In this document: piece by piece, positions 29,001 to 41,000 of the stretch
How positions within the stretch are numbered: position 1 is the first letter of the stretch
Layout of the letters: each line of letters opens with the position of its first letter
Origin: Shinisaurus crocodilurus
Taxonomy: Eukaryota > Chordata > Lepidosauria > Squamata > Shinisauridae
DNA length: 64,000 nt
NCBI GenBank assembly: GCA_021292165.1
Contig: CM037877.1
Location: 218,529,350 to 218,593,349, forward strand
Reading direction: 5' to 3'
Translations under genes and position numbers: made by a program
Notes under the pieces: generated by a model
What the model was told of the DNA's origin: nothing
What the model saw: only the letters and a program-made list of their open reading frames with translations
Databases searched by the model: none

Positions 29001-32000
29001 AATAAGATTAAACAAACTGTGCAAAAGTTGTTGCAGTGAAGGTCCGTGCTTCTAAAAGCAATTTATCCATTGTTCAGTCATTACAGAAATAATTTTGCAA
29101 GCTTTTGTGCAACTTTTGAACATTTTATGTAATTGCAGTTTGCTTATTTAACACACTTTGTTTGGAAGCTTACTGATTTGGATATCAAATATTTAATATA
29201 TTGAATACATACAGTATATGTATTTGGATTACTCCCCCCTCCACTCTCCAACACTTTTGGGATTATTATTCTACTTTAATATACACACATCATGTCAAAC
29301 TGCTATTGATGGTCCTCCTCAGGATTTGAATAACATCTTACAGTTGAAGTAGTTTGTAGCAAATGCCTTGGCAATTTGAGAGCCAGTGTGGTGTATTGGT
29401 TAGAGTGTTAGACTGGGATTCGGCAGATCCGGGTTCTACTCCCCGCTCAGCCATGAAGCACTGGGTGACTTTGGACCAGTTACTGAGTCTCATTCTAACC
29501 TACCTCACAGGGTTGTTGTGAGGATAACATGGAAAAGAGGAGGACCATGTAAGCCGTCTTGGGTTCCTTGGAAAGAGAAAAAAGGCGGGATATAAATGTA
29601 ATAATAAAATAAATAAGTATTTACTGTGGACGGTGGACATGGCAAAGGGAAAAATTGAAAGAGAGACAGGGAGGGGAGAAGCTTACTAGCCTGGAGAATA
29701 TGAAGTGGGACAAACATTCAGAAATGTCAGTGTCACCTTTTTCTCTGATTGAAAGCCTGGAAGGGGTCAGTCCAACCTCTTTCCCTCGTTGTTTATTGAG
29801 CTCAGCCAGACCTTTGAGCGATTCTCCAAGAGAGGCAACCTGTCTCGCCCTCCCCTCTCTTGCAAATAACCGGCAAAGAGCCTTTTTCCGCCTGACAAGT
29901 TCCAGAGTTGCAGGAAAACAAAGAGGTATCTTGTGTCACCTTGTGTTAGTCTTGTAACACCTTGCATTAGGGTGCCGCAACTCCTCCTTGTTTTTTCCGT
30001 GCCCTTTTCTATTACAGGGTTAACAAATCCTGTATTTAGGTAACCCACTGAAAACTCTGTGCATAAAGTCTTGCCATAGGCAAACAGAAGTGTTTGAAAT
30101 ATGGCATACAAGAAAGTTACAGTAGACTGGGGAAAGTTACCTTAACCTATGAAAAGATAGTCCTCCTTTGCCAGCTCCTTCCATATATTCCCAACGGCCT
30201 TTGCTGCGCTGGCATGTAAAGAAGCTGAGTGTTGTTGTTTTTTACTGTTCTTGCCTGCTGCCTCTGTAGCATAGCTAAACAATCCATGATTCCGGGTTCA
30301 CATGTAATGACAACCAGTAGTTTAAACAACCCATAGTTCACAAGCCAACAACAAACCATGGGTTCCCTTCATGGATTGTTCATGGTTAACAACCCATTAG
30401 ACCCATAGTTCTGAGTTTGCATGTAACAACAAACCATGATTCAAGAAACCATAATTAATTACTCCATGGTTTGTTGTTATATGTAAACAGATCTCAGTAA
30501 TCCTAATCTTCAGGTCAGTATTATTATCCCCATGGGAGAAGACAAGCATGGATTTCACACAGTAGTGTAGTGGCAAATATTGCTCACTTATACAATCTAT
30601 ATATGTCTACGAAGAAGTAAGTCACATTATGTTCAGTGGTGCTTGCTCCCAGGAGAGTGTACATAGGACTGCAACCCAATACAATACCAGTCAGATCTGA
30701 AATCTAAATTGTAATTCACTTTTTCAGACTATCCCTAGGAAACACATATACTTAGCACAGAGCTCATTAGGTATGGTAAAAATTAGTACATTAACAATTT
30801 TCATATCTTTTATTTTTTTCTCAGTCTTGGATGGAGTGATCCCATGGCCCCTAGACAGAGTCTGAGGGGCCATAGGTTTATTTGGATTCCCAGCCCTAAG
30901 GTTGGAGACTCTGCTCCGACCTCAGAGCTGGGAATCAGAGCTTAAAGCCCGCTCCCCCTTGCAACTGGCATGGGAAAAGCCAGTCTAGTGAAAAATGCAG
31001 AGCAGGAGGACAGGGATCACCTCCGCTGCTCCTCCCACTCTGCATTGGATGCCCATAAGCTTCCAGGTCCGGGGGCTTACGGACATCCCGATAGGACTGC
31101 ACTCTTAGTAATGTAAGGGAAATATATGCTATTGAGTTGTCATGTCTTAAAATATTAAGAAGTATTCCAATAAAAAATAATTTCAAAGTTAAGCTTTGAA
31201 TTTGTTTGGATATAACATCTAAATCACACTGTCTGATTTTTACTCCTAATCAGACATTTTGTGGCGCAGTGGTGAGAGTGTTGGACTGGGGCTCGGGAGA
31301 TCCGGGTTCTAGTCCCCACTCAGCCATGAAGCTCACTGGGTGACTTTGGGCCAGTCACTCTCGGCCTAACCTACCTCACAGGGTTGTTGTGAGAATAAAA
31401 TGGAGAGAAGGAGGGGGATTATGTAAGCCGCCTTGGGTTCCTTGCAGGAAAAAAGGCGGGGTATAAATATAATAAATAAATTTCAGTTCATCTGCTTTTG
31501 GCTTCTGAAAAAAACATTTAACATTTATAGCATGTAAAATTAATATGGCATGTATTTTAATTTTGTTTACTATACATAGGTCAGATGAACATACTAAATG
31601 TCGGTTTAGGGCAGCAGAATTTTTTTCAGAAAGCAGATACCACTGATAAGTGAGATATATTGCTTGTGTAAAAGAAGACAACTTGCAAAGCTACTGTTCC
31701 TTTCCATTGGCTTTCTAATTTGGTCATTGCTCCAAAGGGTCTGTCTTATGCTAAATGCATGATTAGAAACTACATCTTATTTTTTAAAAGAAGTTAATAG
31801 CAGTACGGATTTTTCCTGGAACTGTAACAGAGGGAGGGGAGGTTTACGGCGCAATCCTATGCATGTTTAGACAGAAAAAAGGCCTACAACTCCCAGCATA
31901 GCTGGCTGGGGCATGCTGGGAGTTGTAGGCTTGTTTTTTCTGTCTAAACATGCATATGATTGAACCATTAATGACAAAATCACTCCCCACCCCCACCCCA

Positions 32001-35000
32001 GTGCTATAATTCTCAGAAAAATCTCCCATTGGGACCATAGCATCCATCCCTGGGCTAATAGTTGTCAGGATGGGGGTAGTGTTTTTCATCAGCGCTGTGG
32101 CAGGGGAAGAAAGGGTTAACCTTTCCTTCCCACACACTTTCATTCAAAGAAAGTCCCCTCCCACTTGTCTGCTATTAAGCATCCTATATACTTACCGGGC
32201 CTACCGGGTGGCGGTGAAGGCAGCAAAAAAGAATTTCTATGCTGCCTCCATTGCGTCTGCAGAGTGCTGCCCCAGGAGGCTGTTCCAAGTGGTCCGGAGT
32301 CTGGTCGGTCCAGTCGCTCCGGACCCACTGGAACAGTCAAAAGCCTCCTGTGAGGCTTTAGCGAAGCACTTCGCAGATAAAATCGATCGGATTAGGAGTG
32401 GGATATCGTACATCGTGGACACAGGGAGTGAGCGGGAGGAGGCCAATGGCAGACTGGTTTTGTGGGATCGGTTTCGGCTTCTTCCTTCTGATGAAGTGGA
32501 CAAGGTGCTTTCATCTGTGAGGCCGACCACCTGCTTGCTTGACCCTTGCCCATCCTGGCTCATCATGAGCTGCAGGGAGAGACTGGGTGAGGGGATCAAG
32601 GCGGTGGTGAATGCCTCCCTCGAGGAGGGAGTGATGCCATCAGCCCTCAAGGAGGCAGTAATAAGACCGCTTCTAAAGAAGCCCTCCTTGGATCCCCAGG
32701 ATTTAAACAACTTTCGCCCAGTCTCCAATTTACCATTTCTGGGCAAGGTGATCGAGCGGGTGGTGGGTGCTCAGTTGAAGGCACACTTGGATGAAGCCGA
32801 TTATTTGGATCCGTGCCAGTCGGGCTTCAGGACTGGACATGGGACGGAGACAGCTTTGGTCGCCTTGGTGGATGATATGAGGAGGGCTTTGGATAGGGGC
32901 GAATGCTCCTTTCTAGTCCTCCTCGATCTCTCAGCGGCTTTTGATACCGTTGACCACGGTATCCTCCTGGACCGTCTGGAGGGGTTGGGCTTGGGAGGCA
33001 CTGTATTGCAGTGGTTCTGGTCCTTCCTCTCTGGAAGGTATCAGAGGGTAGTTCTCGGGGAGGAGGCTTCGGACCCTCGGCTGCTCACTTGTGGAGTGCC
33101 ACAGGGTTCCATCCTCTCCCCGATGTTATTCAACATCTACCTCAAGCCGCTGGGAGCTATCATCAGGAGGTTTGGGGTGCAGTGTCATCAGTATGCGGAT
33201 GACATGCAGCTCTACCTCTGTTTTAAGTCCTCACCGAGGTTGGCCGTTGAGACCCTGTCCAAGTGCCTGGAGTCAGTGGCTGGCTGGATGGGAAGGAACA
33301 TGCTGAAACTGAACCCCGACAAGACCGAGGTACTTCTGGTGGGGGACAAGGGAAGGTTAGGGGATGTTGACCTGGTGCTGAATGGGGTACATCTACCCCT
33401 GAAGGACCAGGTCCGCAGCTTGGGGGTCATTCTAGACTCCCAGCTGTCCATGGAGGCTCAGGTGTCAGCTGTGAGCCGGGCGGCGCTGTATCAACTCCAT
33501 CTGATACGGCAGCTGCGCCCCTACCTTCCTAATCACCTGCTCCCATCAGTGGTTCATGCCTTGGTCTCCTCTCGCCTAGACTACTGTAATGCGCTCTACG
33601 TGGGGTTACCCTTGAAGACGGTCCGGAAGCTTCAGCTGGTACAGACCGCGGCGGCTCGCCTGATTAAGGGCAGCCGGCGGCGTGATCACATCACGCCAGT
33701 GCTTAATGAGTTGCACTGGCTACCAGTTGCTTGCCGAGCCGAATTCAAGGTGTTGGTTTTGACCTTTAAAACCCTACACGGCTCCGGCCCAGCTTATCTC
33801 AAGGAGCACCTCCAGCAACATCAAGTAGGCCGCTCAACAAGGTCTGCCACGGACGGCCTTCTCCTTATCCCATCAGCCAGAGCAGCCAGGCTGGTGGGGA
33901 CTAGGAAGAGGGCCTTCTCTGTGGCGGCCCCCACATTATGGAACTCCCTCCCTAGTGACCTTCGCCATGCCCCCTCCGTGATGAGCTTCCGCCGTGCATT
34001 AAAAACATGGCTGTTCAGGCGGGAATATGGGGTGGGTTAGGTTTTTAAAAGAACTTTTTATATTGTTTTAATTATTATTATATTTTATTGTATTGTTTTA
34101 TTGTATTTTAATTGTACATCGCCCAGGGTGGCCGGGTGACCGGCCAGATGGGCGATTAATAAATATAAGAAATAAATAAATAAATACTTCAAATGCCAAT
34201 CATTATGTAGCCCAGATAGCACAATAGGGAGATATCACAAGGCTTGGGGGAACCCTGTGGTTTGTAGAAGAACTGTTTTTTTAAAAACCCACTAAAAGTG
34301 GGGGACCCCAAACAGCCCGAAGCATGGAATGCTGAATGACTGTTGGGTGGAATTGACTGACTGAGAACTTCAACAAGAGCACTCACACTGCAACATGTTG
34401 TTGCTGGTCTCACTTGTCTTTAAAAACAACAACAACAACCACCATGCACATTTAGCGGAATGTCTAGTTTGGTGCTTAGTCATCCCTGCCTGAGGTGTTG
34501 GTGCCTTACCTGGTTTCTTAATGCTTCCCACAATTAGACAACATCAGACTGCAGTGACCATGCCAGGTGCTGTACCCCAAGGCAGATAAGAGATTTAGAT
34601 AGCTGGCAGGGGGGTTATGAGAATTGGAGACCAACTCACCTGGAAGGCACCAGGTTGGTAATGCTGTGTTAGTGAAATAGGCTTCACAGCTTTGGGCAGA
34701 GAATAACTGGTGATATCTCTGCTGCAAAATTCAGGCACTCTAAACTGGCAGGCCCCCTCATAGATTGCCAAATACATACTTGTGGTGTAACCCCACAATT
34801 CAGTTCCCTGGTATATGTCTGCATTAGTATGTTTAGTGAGTATATAGATTATAGAATGTTGAACTGAGTGGGTGTGGTTTGTGATGTCTTGGAAAGGGTG
34901 GGGGAGGAGTATATAAGGAGTGTTTGAGTGATGTCAGAGTAGTTGAGTGTAGAGTGTGTGGGGAGTTGGGAGTTGGGGAGTTAGGTTAGTTGGGTTAGTC

Positions 35001-38000
35001 GGGTCGTTGTCTGTTAGGAGTTTTGAGAGAAATCAGTGCTTGTATGAGGAGTGAAAGTATTTAGAGTGATAGGGACTTAGGTTAATTACAAAGTGTTTGG
35101 TGTAGGTAGGTTTAAAGTTATTTTCTGGAACTAAGATTTTGAGAATTAAAATAAACTTATTTTTATTTTGTTTGCTACCCAAATCCTACATGTCAGCTTG
35201 GCGTTATTAACCTGCATTACTGTTAAATCTACACACACACCTTTGTACCCACAGTATCATAGATTTAAAATAGATCCTTAATAACCTGTATTAATCTTTT
35301 CCCTCATTAGTAGGAGAAAGGTTTCATTTTGACCCTCCCCTCCCTCAGGTTTTTAAGTGTTGGTGCTTAGCCTGAGAAGGGTTTATGTGCCTGGTCCTAG
35401 TGTGAAGGGACCGTGTTGTTGAAATACTCTTCTATTTTTTGGTATTTATCAACCAAAGAATGTAAAGGCCCACACTTAGGGGCACTGGCTGCTTGCAGCT
35501 GTCTTGTAGATACGGAAGAGCACCCAATGATTCTGGGACAGCTGTAGGATTTGAGAAGTTTTTAAAGTGCTATTCCCTGTAGAATCCTGGAGCAAAGTCA
35601 TTTAGAATCAATTTCAGTGACCATACGTTTATCCCTTGGTAAGCTTGCCCCCATTGATGGATATTAATTATATAACCTAAACTCTGTTTGCACCATTTGT
35701 TCATGGCTGTGGTTGTGCTATGAATATGGCTGCATGAACTGACACATTTATCCAGATCCACAAGTTTAGTCATGCAAGTTTAGCCATTCAAGAATTAAAT
35801 TAGTGCAGTTGTTCTGAGTCTAACATTTACTTTCATTTATATATAAATCATATATGAATCACTTAAAATGCTTTGCAGGGGGCTAAGATATAAATGACAG
35901 AAATAAATTTAAGTAGACTGGGTTCAGACAACAGGGTAACCCAATCTCAAGGGTTGAGTATAGGTTGAGCGTGGCTTGCCATTGAAATGTGAGTTATCAT
36001 ATTATCTGAACCCAGCCATGCTAACAAACAATTATTTGTTAGCACAGCTGGGTTCAGACAACACGATAACCCACGTTTCAATAACAACCCACAGTTCAAT
36101 GACAACCCATACTCAATCCTTGAGCGTGGGTTATCGTGTTGTCTGAACTAGTCTCTCTCTTACAACAAAATTGGTGTTTGCCTCTGAGTGGAGACTGTTG
36201 TAGGCTTGCAGGAAAGCAACTCCCAACAGCAGCTTTGTTTGTTTATGTTATTATTATTTATTACATTTGTTGGTTTTCTTAAACATCCCTTTGGAACTAA
36301 TTGGCCTTCAGCTCTTAGTTTTATTTATTCCTGCCCGTATATATTCTTGTGGTATCCTTAGAGCAGGGGTAAGCAACCTGGAGCCCTCCAGATGTTTTGG
36401 ACTACAGCTCCCATCAGCCCCATCCAACATGACCAATGGTAAGGTATTCTGGAAGGTGTAGTTCAATACATTGGGAGAGCACAAGGTTGCGTACTCCTGT
36501 CTTAGAGCAAAATTTGTCCAACTATAGGTAGGGTTCACTGGTGGCCACAGCAAAAAACCAGAATTGGTACACACCAGTTCAAGGATCTTTGTGTGTTTAG
36601 CACCTACCATGAGGGATTTGTTCAGTTTACCTTGAATTACCATTTAAATGAAATGAACCTAATGAACTCCAGCAAGTGTAAAGAGTCTCAAACAGTGTGT
36701 ACATCGGTTATTTCATCGATCTTGGGTTTCATGCTTCTCTTGAATCTCAAGCATAGCCACATTCACAGAGGCCTACAAATGTTGGCTTGTCTTATTAGCT
36801 GGCCATTATTTTTTGTTTCCATCAGTCCCCTCTCCTCCCTTGAATTCTCTGGCATGGACAGATCACTTGCAAGGGAGGCAGGGTGATCTCTCATTGGTGC
36901 AGGATATGGCGAAGGTAAGAAATAGTGGGAGTATGTCCTGGTGCTCAGAAGGGACTCCTCTGTTGTTGTTTTTACCTGCTCAAAAATTTGCGGTGGAAAC
37001 AAGACCTCTGGAATAAGGATCTGGGAGTGTTGCTGTGTGTCCTGCTCACCAGCAGGTTAGATACATTCACCACAGATAAGTAAATTTGTGGATGTACCTT
37101 CAACACAAGATGAGGCTCTCTAAAATTGCACTGGTAAATGGCTTACTTGTAGCTGCAAGCTTACTTCCCTGCTGCAATGGTGGGAGAATTTGCCAGAAAT
37201 CTCCCTTCTGTCAACTATGTGGGGGGTAGGGGAGGGAGTCCTCTTGTGTACTCCACTGGACACTAATACACCAGAATGATCCCGCTCTGTTTAGCTTCTG
37301 TTGCTGAGTAACATTCTTGCCCCTTTTTGTTACAGTCTGGGTAGAGATAACGCAAGACCTAACTTCTCCTCAGTGCTCTTTGCGCTAGTGCTGTGTGGCC
37401 GTGCTACAGTTCGTAACAAAACTGTGAATTTTGGAAAGGTAAGAGATGGTTCTATTCTTGATTCTCAACTCCCCTCTCGATAGATTGAACTGGGTTACCT
37501 GGCATGATGGGCCCTTGTGAATCCCAGGGAGATTAAAACAGGTATCTTTTCAGGCTGGTCAAGAAAGAAAGAAAAAGAAAAAATAGGGCCCCTCTCAGTC
37601 TCTTTTTTGCGATATGCAAATGTTTAATGTAAGTCTTTATTGACCTGAAAAATAACAACAAACATTTTACATATATTATTAATTGATCCATTCGCTGCCG
37701 TTTAGGTTTCAGTAAAATGGATTCATTTGACTGCACCATATCAAAAAATTATGGTTCAGTTGGTGGGGTTCATATACACTGGCGTTCATCCTGGAAAAAG
37801 CAGAAAGGAAGAAACAAGGCCATATTATACCCAGGTGGAATTGGTATTAGATGTCGAATTCACCAGACTGAATCCAGAGTAGTGCTTAGCAGAGTCCTGC
37901 TCACACTGGAGTAAGGGGGTAGGGAAGCCTCCTTCGTAATTACTCATTCCCATTGCAGCCTCCCGTGCCTCCTGAAAAGCTGCTCTGGGGGCGCTACGGG

Positions 38001-41000
38001 GCATGAGCAGTAACATAATAGTCTGAAGGGAGAATTGGTGAGGATCACTTTCCTGTCCCCTTCCTCCACTTGATCCTAGTGCCTTCCAGAATAGAAGGAC
38101 CCCTTCCATTCATAGAATGTCCAATCTGGATCCAGCCCATGTCTTGAGAATCTCAGCTTTTATTTTAACCACAAAATGAATTTCTAACTTTGAGACTGGA
38201 GATAGGATTGAAGTGGGCGGGCAGGGACATGTATATGATTTCCAATTGTCCATAGGCAATACTTAATTGCCCTGCTTAACCTCTTGCAATGGAAAGAGCC
38301 TATCAGAAGCAGAAGAAATTGTGCAAAGTAAGAAGATATATGCAAATCAGCATAATGTATAGCTAAAGTTGACTTTCTTGGTATAGAATCTGAGTTAATC
38401 TTGTTGCAGACGTCCTTGATTTGTTTTTAAACCAGAGAGTAGACACAGCCCTGACCACAGGTTCCCTTCTAGTATGTAGATGCAGCTTCTACTGAAAATA
38501 ACCCCCAATAATGGGGCACCCTAGAGAGGCTCCTTCTACAGTTGGTTTGTGTTGGAACCAAAGTGGGTTTTTTCCTGATTCATTTGTGAACCCCTGCTTT
38601 CCGCTATGAATTTCGTTGTTGGAAACCGCCACCCTGTTGCTCCTTTCCCCCCCATCTATAGGTGAATAAGAAAGTACAACTTACTGATCAGTACTGGAAA
38701 CCAAGGAATAATGCTGGAGATCAGCCTACCCAGGATCAACGCCCAGGTGCTGGCCCGCCTCCCCGCAGATCACGTGCTCAGGACAGGTAAGGAAGGGATG
38801 TGATATGGATTTGGAAGACTATATATCATGTGGAACAACTTGCTGGAACTCTATTCCAGAGAGACCATCGTGCATTCCTTTGATCTGTGAGCCTACCACA
38901 GAAGTGAAGAGTTTTGGAACTTGCCATTCTTTTCAGAATCTTTGGAATCTCTCTTTCTTAATAAAGACATAATACCCATCTTGGCCAGATTCTCTGGGAC
39001 TTGCAGTGCGGCTCTTCTTTTTTATCTCTTCTGTGGATCCCCACATTTTATTAGCCTCATTCCAGCTCCAGTGTGAGCAGGACCCACACTATTTCATTTT
39101 CCCTTTTATTGACTACTGCTACTTAGCAGGAAACTTTAAACCACTCTCTTATATGATATGATGATCCAGGCATTCTTGATTCTTTGGCAAAAAAAATTCT
39201 GTGGGGGGCAATGTACATTTGGAACCTGGGTATTTATAATACATTAAATAAATAAGTACCTTTATACGACCCTCCAATTGCATTTCCAGTGTGGTTTACA
39301 AAAAATAATAAAACAATTAAAATGTAAATACAAAAATATAATGCTAAAAGCCACAAAATCATAAAAGCAGCATAAAACAGTCAGCAAGACTAAAATTGTA
39401 TCTAAAAGGCTCAGGAAAATAAAAAGGTCTGCCTGGTGCCAAAAGACAATGAGATAGACAGACAAACCTTTCTAGGGAGAGTGTTTTGCACCTGGGGTGC
39501 CAGCACCAAAAAGACCCTCTCTCTAGTAACCACTTCCTTCACCAATGGCTGTTGGTTATCCGCAGTAGGCCATCCACTGAAGCTCAATGTACATATGGAG
39601 ATGGGCGATCCTTGTAGTACCCTGATCTTAAGCCAAGAATGTTTTTAAAGGTCAAAACCAGCATTTTGAACTGGGCCCAGAAGCAGACTGGGAGTCAGTG
39701 CAGTTGGCATAGCACAGGTGTAATATGATTGTAACATCCTGTCCCAGTTCCTAATCTGGCAGCTGCATTCTGCACTTTCTGAGCAGTCTTCAAAGGCAGC
39801 AAGCAGCATACGTAACACATTACAGTAGTCTAACTTGGAGGTTACCAGAGCATGGATAACTGGGGTTAGGCCATCTGTAACCCTCTAATGGGCTCTGTTC
39901 CTGTTTTTGACACACTGGGATCTGAAAACTCTCCTTGCTCAATGTACCTATTTCCTCCTCTACAACCCTGTTTGGATATCATTGATGTCCTTTGAAAAGC
40001 TCTAGATCAGAGTTACGGGCATTACCACAGTGTAGCCTTCCCCAACCTGGTGCCCTCCAGATGGTTTGGCCTACAACTCCCCATCATCCCCAATCACGGG
40101 CCATGCTGCCTGGGTCTGATGGGAGCTCTAGTCCAAACCATCTGGAAGGCACCAGGTTGGGGAAGGCTGCTAGAGAGCATTTGAGCCCAGCTCTGCAAAT
40201 GTACTGTACATATGGGATGGGAAATTGTGCAAAACACCTAACTCCGCAATCTCTGCTCTCCAGAGCTGAATTTGTCTCCAAGAAGCACGGAGTGGACATT
40301 GTTTCTACTTGTGACCAGGAGAATGGTAAAATCCAAGTGCATCTATCTCCTAATCAGAGCAAGGTGCTCAGAATTGAGATAAAGAATAGTGGGGCAAATG
40401 ACATTACGCTGTGCAAGTACAGAAAACTACATAGACGGCGAGAACTCACCTTTGTGGTTTCTGAACCCCTCCCTAAGAGGCTACTACCAGGTAATATATG
40501 TATTTATATATGTATTTGTTGAGACATACTGGTTGAACCCACCCTATTTCTCTCGCTCCCAACCTCTATTGTGTACTGTTGGGTTAAAAATTAAACTGTT
40601 TCCAACATTGGGGATATTTGGGAAGTATCCACCAATTAAAAAAAAGGGGGGGGATCTTTTAGATTTGTTCAATGGTGTTGGAAACCCAAATGCAAGTTTT
40701 GGTGAAAGCATTTTTTTAAAGGTTTTTAAAGCTTTTGTGTAGTACTTCCAATTGTCAAGAAATATTTTTTTTCCCAAGCTTGTGGAGTTGAAACCACCAC
40801 AGTAGGGAAAGGAAATATCTGTTGAAAAACATCAGTGTTTTGAAATGTGGAGAAAATTCATTAGCTGCTCCTCCCCACCTCTTCAGAATTAAAAATTCTG
40901 ATATTGTGGATTGTTTCCAATCACTATCTATAGACGACATAAACGGTGCAAAGTTTTGTGTTATAATATAGGTATTGCCACATATCATTTAAGGAAGAAG

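Noticed and set aside
36813..37016. Extra MOV10 exon between exons 1 and 2
   Set aside because: Exons 1 and 2 join in phase (AG|T) and match the family length; no conserved residues or paired splice sites were found here.
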